From the NCBI GenBank assembly GCA_023437745.1, contig JAEZFI010000232.1:1-22485 (forward strand): 22,485 nt of DNA. Direction: 5' to 3'. The notes below the pieces were generated by a model. The model searched no databases and was not told where the DNA came from. It saw only the letters and a program-made list of their open reading frames with translations. Both the position numbers and the translations under genes were made by a program. The stretch comes from Actinomycetes bacterium (lineage in GTDB: Bacteria; Actinomycetota; Acidimicrobiia; Acidimicrobiales; Microtrichaceae). Shown here one piece after another: positions 1-5,885 of the stretch. The first letter of the stretch is position 1. Each line of letters begins with the position of its first letter.

Positions 1-37
1 CCCCCCGCCCCCGCCCCCGCCCCCCCCCCCCCCCCCC
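1..37. repeat. Poly-C / CCCCCG low-complexity tract, probably an artefact
   Basis: The first 37 bases are almost only C, with single G at regular six-base spacing early in the tract (positions 7, 13, 19) and then a long C run. The real FtsH reading frame resumes exactly where the tract ends. A true ftsH gene would encode specific conserved residues here, not polyproline. This looks like a sequencing or assembly artefact at a contig edge. Confidence 0.75.
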
Positions 38-814
38 CGCGCCACCCCGGGCTTCAGCGGCGCCGATCTGGCGAACCTCGTCAACGAGGCGGCCATCCTC
101 GCCGTGCGGGACGACCGCACGCAGATCCGGGCGGCGGACCTCGACGACGCACGCGACCGGATCGTCCTGGGCCGTCGCGAAGCGACCAACGCGCTGCTCC
201 CCGCCGAGCAGCGCACGGTGGCGCTGCACGAGTCCGGGCATGCGCTGGTGGCCGCCCTCTGCGAGCACGCCGACCCGGTCGTGAAGGTGACGATCCTGCC
301 GGCCGGTCAGGCGCTCGGGGCCACCGAGCAGCTGCCCCTCGAGGAGCGCCACCTGTACCCGCAGAGCTACCTCGAGGACTCGCTGACCGTGCGGATGGGC
401 GGCCGTGCGGCCGAACGGGTCGTGCTGGGTGAGATCTCCACCGGAGGGTCCAACGACCTGGAGTCGGCCACGCAGATGGCGCAGCGGATGATCCGGGACT
501 ACGGGATGAGCGCGCGCCTGGGACCGGTGGCGCTCGGCAGCGGCGCGCCGGTGTACCTCGGGACCGAAGAGGTCAGGTCGCGCACCTACTCGGAGGCGAC
601 GCAGGCCGTCATCGACGGGGAGGTCGCGACCCTGCTGCGGCGGGCCGAAGAGCGGGCGATGTCGCTCCTCGAGACCCACCGGGCGGCGCTCGAGCGGCTG
701 ACGGCGGAGCTGCAGGCGCACGAGACCGTCGACGGGGCGGTCGTCCTGGCGGCGCTCGCCGAGGACGACGCAGCCGACGCAGTGGCCGACGTCGCACTGG
801 AGCGTCCGGCGTGA
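38..814 (+). CDS. ftsH: FtsH-type ATP-dependent zinc metalloprotease, C-terminal part (5' truncated)
   Basis: Membrane-anchored AAA+ protease of the FtsH/M41 family, which unfolds and degrades membrane and short-lived cytosolic proteins. Only the C-terminal ~258 residues are present. The first recognisable residues, RATPGFSGADLANLVNEAA, are the end of the AAA module (helical lid). The M41 domain follows, with the zinc motif HESGH near base 230 and the STGGSND segment that carries the third zinc ligand (Asp) in FtsH. The DYGMSARLGP stretch is also family-typical. A full FtsH is about 600-650 residues, so the transmembrane part, Walker A/B and SRH lie outside the window. Bases 1-37 read as Pro/Arg repeats instead of the expected residues before the lid, so I start the reliable coding at 38. 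The stop overlaps the next start by four bases (GTGA), which implies co-translation with an ABC transporter, an unusual partner. The family call is firm; the gene symbol assumes a standard FtsH. Confidence 0.9.
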   Translation, partial: RATPGFSGADLANLVNEAAILAVRDDRTQIRAADLDDARDRIVLGRREATNALLPAEQRTVALHESGHALVAALCEHADPVVKVTILPAGQALGATEQLPLEERHLYPQSYLEDSLTVRMGGRAAERVVLGEISTGGSNDLESATQMAQRMIRDYGMSARLGPVALGSGAPVYLGTEEVRSRTYSEATQAVIDGEVATLLRRAEERAMSLLETHRAALERLTAELQAHETVDGAVVLAALAEDDAADAVADVALERPA

Positions 815-1434
815 CGCAGCTCCAGGCCTCCGGCATCTGCAAGCGCTACGGGCGGACCACCATCCTGGAACAGGTCGACCTCGAGGTGAAGGGGGGCGAG
901 GTCGTCGCGCTCACCGGCGAGAACGGCGCGGGGAAGTCGACGCTGATGCGGATCTGCGCCGGGCTGAACCGGCCGGACGCCGGGACGATCCGAGTCGGCG
1001 GCCGGATCGGCTACTGCCCCCAGGCCCCCGGCCTCTTCGAGCTCCTCACCGCCGACGACCACCTCGTGATGTTCGGGCGCGGCGTCGGCATGGACCGAGC
1101 CGAGTCCATCAGGCGGGGACGGTCGATCCTCGAGGAGTTCGACTACCCGATCAACGAGCGAGCCGTCACACGGGACCTGTCCGGCGGGACGAGGCAGAAG
1201 CTGAACCTGGCCCTCGCCCTCCTGACCGACCCGACGGTCCTCCTCCTCGACGAGCCGTACCAAGGGTTCGATCGGGGGACCTACGTGAACTTCTGGGACC
1301 ACTGCCACCGGTGGCGGACCGAGGGGAAGGCAGTGATCGTGGTCACGCACATGCTGGCGGAGCTGGAGCGCGTCGACCGGGTGGTGGAGCTGCCGGCACA
1401 CCCGTCGCGCTCGCATCGGGCGGTCTGGGAGTGA
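811..1434 (+). CDS. ABC transporter ATP-binding protein
   Basis: Cytosolic nucleotide-binding subunit of an ABC transporter, 207 aa, at the short end for the family. Visible motifs in order: Walker A GENGAGKST (residues 36-44), Q-loop Gln71, signature LSGGTRQK (123-130), Walker B LLLDEP (144-149) and H-loop His180. The D-loop region reads YQGFD instead of the usual SGLD, a mild divergence. The GTG start overlaps the FtsH stop (GTGA), and the stop overlaps the permease start in the same way, so the three genes form one translationally coupled unit. It most likely pairs with the downstream 229-residue membrane protein as an ABC-2-type exporter. The substrate cannot be read from sequence. Confidence 0.9.
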   Translation: MTQLQASGICKRYGRTTILEQVDLEVKGGEVVALTGENGAGKSTLMRICAGLNRPDAGTIRVGGRIGYCPQAPGLFELLTADDHLVMFGRGVGMDRAESIRRGRSILEEFDYPINERAVTRDLSGGTRQKLNLALALLTDPTVLLLDEPYQGFDRGTYVNFWDHCHRWRTEGKAVIVVTHMLAELERVDRVVELPAHPSRSHRAVWE

Positions 1435-2120
1435 CGTCCGTGCAGCGCATCCTGATCATGGCGGAGATGCACGCGCGCGACCTGACCCGCCGGCACATCG
1501 CGCTCGGGCTGCTGGTCGCGCTTCCCCTCAGCTTCTACCTGTCGGCGGCGGGGTCGGGCGACAACGCCGTGGCCGCCGGGGGGATCGGCATGGCGTTTGC
1601 GGTCTCGGGCGCCACGCTCTTCTCGGTGCTCTCCTCGGAGGAGGTCGACCAGCGCCTGGTCCTCGGCGGCTACCGGCCCGTCGAGCTCCTCCTCGGCCGC
1701 CTGCTGTTCCTCGGCCCGCTGGGGCTCGCGATCGCCGGGCTCTTCACCGGCCTGATGGTGGCGCGGTCCGATCCCGATCGGCCATGGGTGCTCCTGCTGG
1801 GTGTCGCCGTCGTGGCGCTGCAGTCCGTCCCGTTCGGCCTGGCGGTGGGGGCGGCGCTCCCCCACGAGCTGGAGGGCACGTTGGTGCTGATCGGCGTCAT
1901 CGGCATCCAGATGGCCGTGGGGGCGCACGCCACGGTGGCGAAGGCCCTGCCCTTCTACGGACCGCGTCGCCTCATCGACGCCAGCCTCTCGCCCGACGGG
2001 TCGATCGCGGGTCCGCTGCTGCAGACGGCGCTCTACGGGCTGGCGCTGCTGGTCGTCGCCCGCGCGTTCATCGCCCGGCGCGTGGCGGTCCAGCGGCACG
2101 CTCCCACCGTCGTCCCGTAG
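1431..2120 (+). CDS. ABC-2-type transporter membrane subunit (small, hydrophobic)
   Basis: Integral membrane protein of 229 aa with about six hydrophobic segments (roughly residues 24-39, 47-67, 88-110, 117-137, 146-166 and 198-220). It is the presumed permease partner of the ATPase just upstream. The frame is open from 1311, but GTG at 1431 is chosen because it overlaps the ATPase stop by four bases (GTGA), as at the preceding junction, and because it gives a typical N-terminus with a short amphipathic stretch before the first membrane segment. The loop SSEEVDQRLVLGGYRPVELL resembles the cytosolic loop of ABC-2 permeases, where an acidic pair precedes a helix entering the membrane. No close family is recognised. 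The role as permease is inferred from topology and position. Confidence 0.75.
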   Translation: MTSVQRILIMAEMHARDLTRRHIALGLLVALPLSFYLSAAGSGDNAVAAGGIGMAFAVSGATLFSVLSSEEVDQRLVLGGYRPVELLLGRLLFLGPLGLAIAGLFTGLMVARSDPDRPWVLLLGVAVVALQSVPFGLAVGAALPHELEGTLVLIGVIGIQMAVGAHATVAKALPFYGPRRLIDASLSPDGSIAGPLLQTALYGLALLVVARAFIARRVAVQRHAPTVVP

Positions 2121-2161
2121 CGCCGGGACGTTCGCCACTGTCCCACCAACGGGGCCCGGCG
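2121..2161 (+). terminator. Candidate hairpin after the ftsH-ABC unit
   Basis: CGCCGGG directly after the permease stop (2121-2127) can pair with CCCGGCG (2155-2161). An alternative smaller stem GGGAC/GTCCC (2125-2129 with 2140-2144) is mutually exclusive with it. There is no T-tract, so intrinsic termination is uncertain. Confidence 0.25.
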
Positions 2162-2191
2162 GAGGATGGTCCGGACCGACGAGCGCGACCC

Positions 2192-2204
2192 GGGGAGGTC
2201 GACG
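2192..2204 (+). promoter_or_regulatory. Shine-Dalgarno site fixing the adh start
   Basis: GGGGAGG at 2192-2198 lies six bases before ATG 2205. It selects this start over the in-frame ATG at 2166, which has no such site. The same 17 bases, including the ATG, recur before the lipase gene (16068-16084). Confidence 0.75.
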
Positions 2205-3248
2205 ATGAAGGCGTTGCGACTGACGTCCTGGGGCCACGAACCCGAGATGGTCGAGGTGCCTGCGCCCGACCCTCGGCCGGGCCAGGTGCTCGTGCGCATC
2301 GGCGGGGCGGGGGCGTGCCACTCGGACCTCCACCTGATGCACGACTTCGTCGACGGGATGGTCCCGTGGGGGCCGCCCTTCACGCTGGGTCACGAGAACG
2401 CCGGGTGGGTCGAAGCGCTCGGCGACGGAGTTCGCCACCTCGAGGTGGGGCAGCCGGTCGCCGTCTACGGCCCCTGGGGCTGCGGGCACTGCCGGCGCTG
2501 CCACACCGGCGCGGAGAACTACTGCGAACGCCAGCAGGAGCTCGGGGCCGCCGGGGGTGGCCTCGGCTTCGACGGCGGCATGGCGCCGTACATGGTCGTG
2601 CCGTCGAGCCGATGGCTGGTCCCGCTCGGCGACCTCGATCCCGTGCAGGCCGCTCCCCTGACCGACGCCGGGCTCACCCCGTACCACGCGATCGCCCGCT
2701 CGCTCGACGTCCTGGTCCCGGGCTCGACCGCCGTGGTGATCGGCGCCGGTGGCCTCGGCCACATGGCGGTGCAGCTCCTCGAGGCGCTCTCGCCCGCCCA
2801 GATCGTGGTGGTCGACCAGCGGGAGGCGGCGTTGAACGCTGCGTTGGAGGCCGGGGCGGACCGTGCGCTGGTCTCCGACGAGACGACCGCCGACGAGATC
2901 CTCGCCATCACGGGCGGGCAGGGCGCCGACCTGGTCCTCGACCTCGTCGGCGTCGACCAGACGCTCGCCCTGGCCGCGAAGGCGACCCGGATGCTCGGGC
3001 ACCTCACGATCGTCGGCATCGGCGGCGGGACCCTTCCGCTCGGGTTCTTCTCCATCCCCTACGAGGCGTCCGTCGCGACGACGTACTGGGGGTCGCTCCC
3101 CGAGCTCTGGGAGGTGATCCAGCTGGCGAGGACCGGGAGGATCCGCCCTCATGTCACGACCTTCGACCTGGAACATGCCGTCGACGCCTACACCGCGATG
3201 AGGGACGGCACGCTCGAAGGGCGCGCAGTGATCGTCCCGACCAGCTGA
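2205..3248 (+). CDS. Zinc-dependent NAD(P) alcohol dehydrogenase, ADH-A-like
   Basis: Medium-chain dehydrogenase/reductase (347 aa) that oxidises alcohols or reduces ketones/aldehydes with NAD(H). Catalytic zinc ligands are Cys38 (GACHSD), His63 (LGHE) and probably Asp154 (PLTDAGLTPYH). The structural zinc site is the four-cysteine lobe Cys93-Cys96-Cys99-Cys107. The Rossmann motif GAGGLG is at 180-185, and Asp204 at the end of the second strand suggests preference for NAD over NADP. Segments such as AVYGPWGCG, PLTDAGLTPYHAI and the YWGS-ELWEV region closely match what I recall of Rhodococcus ruber ADH-A, a secondary-alcohol dehydrogenase with broad ketone range. The next gene, a WS/DGAT, begins 18 bases downstream on the same strand, so the two may be co-transcribed. 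The natural substrate is unknown; a role in fatty-alcohol supply is only an inference. Confidence 0.92.
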   Translation: MKALRLTSWGHEPEMVEVPAPDPRPGQVLVRIGGAGACHSDLHLMHDFVDGMVPWGPPFTLGHENAGWVEALGDGVRHLEVGQPVAVYGPWGCGHCRRCHTGAENYCERQQELGAAGGGLGFDGGMAPYMVVPSSRWLVPLGDLDPVQAAPLTDAGLTPYHAIARSLDVLVPGSTAVVIGAGGLGHMAVQLLEALSPAQIVVVDQREAALNAALEAGADRALVSDETTADEILAITGGQGADLVLDLVGVDQTLALAAKATRMLGHLTIVGIGGGTLPLGFFSIPYEASVATTYWGSLPELWEVIQLARTGRIRPHVTTFDLEHAVDAYTAMRDGTLEGRAVIVPTS

Positions 3249-3266
3249 GCCGGACGAGCACCGACC

Positions 3267-4649
3267 GTGGGCGACACCCACCTGTCCGACGCCGAGGCGT
3301 TCACCCTCCACCTCGAACGCGATCCGATCTTCCGGTCCACCATCGTCGCCGTCGTGCAGCTGGACCGCTCACCGCGCTGGGACCGCCTGACCGAGACGAT
3401 CGACCGAGCGAGCCGCCTGGAACCCAACTTCCGACGCCGCATCAGCCCGGCGGTCGGACCGCTGGTCCCTGCGAGATGGGTGGAGGACCCGGACTTCGAC
3501 CTGACGTGGCACCTCCGCCGCATCGCTGTCCCGTCGCCCGGCACCTTCGACGCGGTGCTCGAGTTCGCCCGCATCGCCGGCATGACGGCGTTCGACCCGG
3601 TACGGCCGAGGTGGGAGTTCACCCTGGTCGAAGGACTCGACGGCGGCCGCGCAGCGCTGGTCATGAAGGTCCACCACGCGCTCACCGACGGCATCGGCGG
3701 CATCCAGATCGCCCGCCACGTGGTCGACCTCGATCGCCGCGGCACCCGTCGAGCGCCGATCCCGGAGCCGTGGAGCCCCGCCGACCACGTGGCGGAACGA
3801 GCGGTGGACGCGGTCACCCACGACGTCGCTCGGGTTGCCGGGCTGCTCGGCGGCGCCGCCCGAGCGCTGCCCGGCGCGGTCGCATCGTGGGCACGACGCC
3901 CGCTGGGCACCTGGAGCGAGGTGGCCCGCAACGCAGGCTCGGTGGCCCGCTTCGTCCGTCCCCTCACCTCCACCCTCTCGCCCGTGATGACGGAGCGACG
4001 GCTGGGCTGGCGGTACCACGCGCTCGACGTCCCGCTCACCGGTCTGAAGGCCGCCGCCGCGATGGCCGACGGGACGCTCAACGACGCGTTCCTCGCCGGC
4101 ATCGCCGGTGGGATGGCCCGCTACCACCGCGATCGCGGGACCACCGTGGAGGAGCTGATGGTGACCATGCCGATCAGCGTCCGCCGCCCCGACGACCCTC
4201 CGGGCGGCAACCGCATCACGTTGGTCAGGCTGCCGTTGCCCATCGGCGACCACCACCCGATCTCCCGCATGATCGCGATCGACCGGTCCACCGCGCGGTG
4301 GAGGGCCGAGCCGGCGGTCGCATGGAACGAGTCGATCGCCGGCGCCCTCAACCTGCTGCCCACCGCCGTGACGGCGGGGCTCCTCCGGCACGTCGACCTC
4401 CTCGCGTCCAACGTGCCCGGGTTCGACGCCCCGGTGTACGTCGCCGGATCCCGGGTGGAGTCGTTCCACGCGTTCGGTCCGACCCTCGGCACGGCGGTCA
4501 ACGTGACCCTGATGTCGTACCGCGAGATCTGCCATCTCGGGGTCACGACGGACACCGGCGCCGTCGACGACGCCGACCACCTGGTCCGCTGCCTGGACGA
4601 CTCGTTCACCGACCTGACGAACCTCGCGCGAGCACGGGTCGATCGCTGA
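3267..4649 (+). CDS. WS/DGAT-family wax ester synthase / diacylglycerol O-acyltransferase
   Basis: Bifunctional acyltransferase (460 aa, normal family length) that esterifies fatty alcohols or diacylglycerol with acyl-CoA to make storage wax esters or triacylglycerols, at the inner face of the membrane. The catalytic motif HHxxxDG is intact as HHALTDG (residues 136-142). The preceding FDPVRPRWEF stretch (109-118) matches the family's 'PLDxxRPLWE' block. C-terminal blocks MPISVRR, GNRITLVRLPLP, SNVPGF and NVTLMSY are also typical. GTG 3267 gives the usual N-terminus (LSDAEAFTLHLERD). The upstream site is weak (GGACGA), consistent with read-through or coupling from the alcohol dehydrogenase 18 bases before. 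Actinobacteria usually carry several paralogues, so in vivo preference (wax versus TAG) cannot be assigned. Confidence 0.93.
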   Translation: MGDTHLSDAEAFTLHLERDPIFRSTIVAVVQLDRSPRWDRLTETIDRASRLEPNFRRRISPAVGPLVPARWVEDPDFDLTWHLRRIAVPSPGTFDAVLEFARIAGMTAFDPVRPRWEFTLVEGLDGGRAALVMKVHHALTDGIGGIQIARHVVDLDRRGTRRAPIPEPWSPADHVAERAVDAVTHDVARVAGLLGGAARALPGAVASWARRPLGTWSEVARNAGSVARFVRPLTSTLSPVMTERRLGWRYHALDVPLTGLKAAAAMADGTLNDAFLAGIAGGMARYHRDRGTTVEELMVTMPISVRRPDDPPGGNRITLVRLPLPIGDHHPISRMIAIDRSTARWRAEPAVAWNESIAGALNLLPTAVTAGLLRHVDLLASNVPGFDAPVYVAGSRVESFHAFGPTLGTAVNVTLMSYREICHLGVTTDTGAVDDADHLVRCLDDSFTDLTNLARARVDR

Positions 4650-4681
4650 CGACGCACCCGTCGCAGGCCGACGCGAGGACC

Positions 4682-4687
4682 TACAGT
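4682..4687 (+). promoter_or_regulatory. Candidate -10 hexamer for a leaderless kinase transcript
   Basis: TACAGT fits the actinobacterial TANNNT -10 pattern. It ends seven bases before ATG 4695, so transcription would start at or next to the ATG. No clear -35 is seen. The competing reading is GAGG (4675-4678) serving GTG 4686. Confidence 0.4.
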
Positions 4688-4694
4688 GCGCGGC

Positions 4695-5831
4695 ATGGCA
4701 GACGGCCTTGCGGGTCCGCGGCAGCTCAGGCGCCTCCTCGACGCGGTGCTCGCCGTCGGCGCCGAGCTGGACCTCTCGACCGTGCTCCAGCGGATCGTCG
4801 CCACGGCGACCGACCTCGTCGACGCGCGGTACGGCGCACTCGGCGTCCTCGACGAGTCGCGCACGTACCTGACGGACTTCCTGACGGTCGGGCTCGAGGA
4901 CGGCGAGCGCCACATCATCGGTGAGCTCCCCAAGGGCCGCGGGATCCTCGGGCTGCTCATCACCGATCCCAAGCCGCTGCGCCTCGTCGAGCTGCGCGAC
5001 CACCTCGAGAGCGCCGGGTTCCCCCCGCACCACCCGCCGATGGGCTCGTTCCTCGGCGTGCCCGTGCTCGTGCGGGGCGAGGCGTTCGGCAACCTCTACC
5101 TCTGCGAGAAGCGCGGGGGCGAGGGGTTCAGCGACATCGACGAGGAGCTCGTCGTGGCACTCGCCTCTGCGGCCGGGGTCGCCATCGACAACGCTCGGCT
5201 GCACGGTCGGGTGGCCGACCTCGCGCTGGTCGAGGACCGGGAGCGGATCGCCCGCGACCTCCACGACACCGTGATCCAGCGGTTGTTCGCCATCGGCCTC
5301 AACCTCCAGGGTGGGATGCGGCTGGCGGCCCCGCAGCCCGAGCTGGTGCTCCGCCTCACGTCCGCCGTCGAGGACCTCGACGTCACCGTCCGCGAGATCC
5401 GCTCTGCGATCTTCCAGCTCCATGCTCCGCCGACGGTCGGCCGTTCCTTCCGGGCCGTCGCCATGGAGCTGAGCGCCGAGGCGGGCAGGTCCCTCGGGTT
5501 CGAGCCGAGCGTGACCTTCGACGGCCCGGTCGACACGGTGATGACCGACGAGCTGGCCGATCAACTCCTCGCCGTCGAGCGCGAGGCGCTGATGAACGTG
5601 GCCAAGCATGCGCACGCGACGTCGGCGTCGCTGTCGATCGCGGTGGACGACACGACCGTCACCCTGACGGTCACCGACGACGGCGTGGGCATCGCGAGCG
5701 TGGGCCACGGGGGCCGCGGCGTGGCGAACATGGCGGCCCGGGCGGAGGACCTCGGAGGCTGCTGCACCCTCGCGGCCCGCGACGGCGGCGGCACGGTGCT
5801 GACGTGGTCCGTGCCTGCCCCTCACCGCTGA
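4695..5831 (+). CDS. GAF-domain sensor histidine kinase, DevS/DosS-like (orphan)
   Basis: Soluble two-component sensor kinase, 378 aa. An N-terminal GAF domain spans about residues 20-167. The HisKA_3 dimerisation/phosphoacceptor helix (RERIARDLHDTVIQRLF, phosphorylated His190) follows, then an HATPase_c domain with N-box EREALMNVAKHA, G1 DDGVG and a GRGVANMAARAEDLGG lid. The GAF contains GFPPHHPPM (108-116) followed by FLGVPVLVRGEAFGNLYLCEKR, very like the DevS/DosS GAF, which in mycobacteria binds heme through a histidine. DevS has two GAFs; this protein has one. No response regulator lies within the window, so the partner is unknown. An in-frame GTG at 4686 (adding MRG) is an alternative start. 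ATG 4695 is preferred because a TACAGT -10 element sits just upstream. The signal sensed (O2, NO, redox or none) is not decided. Confidence 0.88.
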   Translation: MADGLAGPRQLRRLLDAVLAVGAELDLSTVLQRIVATATDLVDARYGALGVLDESRTYLTDFLTVGLEDGERHIIGELPKGRGILGLLITDPKPLRLVELRDHLESAGFPPHHPPMGSFLGVPVLVRGEAFGNLYLCEKRGGEGFSDIDEELVVALASAAGVAIDNARLHGRVADLALVEDRERIARDLHDTVIQRLFAIGLNLQGGMRLAAPQPELVLRLTSAVEDLDVTVREIRSAIFQLHAPPTVGRSFRAVAMELSAEAGRSLGFEPSVTFDGPVDTVMTDELADQLLAVEREALMNVAKHAHATSASLSIAVDDTTVTLTVTDDGVGIASVGHGGRGVANMAARAEDLGGCCTLAARDGGGTVLTWSVPAPHR

Positions 5832-5855
5832 CGGCAGTGTCGTTCGTCCCTGCCG
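5832..5855 (+). terminator. Candidate terminator hairpin after the histidine kinase
   Basis: CGGCAG (5832-5837) begins right after the stop codon and pairs with CTGCCG (5850-5855) across a 12-base loop. There is no T-run, as is common in high-GC actinobacteria. Confidence 0.35.
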
Positions 5856-5873
5856 CGAGCCCGCTCCTCCTGG

Positions 5874-5879
5874 TTGGAT
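5874..5879 (+). promoter_or_regulatory. Candidate -10 hexamer for a leaderless ppsA transcript
   Basis: TTGGAT sits six bases before ATG 5886, with its final T at -7. There is no usable Shine-Dalgarno site: GAGG at 5880-5883 is only two bases from the ATG. This favours a leaderless ATG start over the in-frame TTG at 5874, which would lie inside the hexamer. Confidence 0.35.
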
Positions 5880-5885
5880 GAGGTC

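Noticed and set aside
1281..3311. A 676-codon minus-strand frame
   Set aside because: It is a shadow of the ABC permease and alcohol dehydrogenase genes. Low-complexity Arg/Gly/Asp composition and no conserved motif.
1784..4924. A long + strand frame of about 1046 codons
   Set aside because: It is an alternative frame of the ABC permease, dehydrogenase and WS/DGAT genes. It is rich in Arg, Pro and Gly with no recognisable motif.
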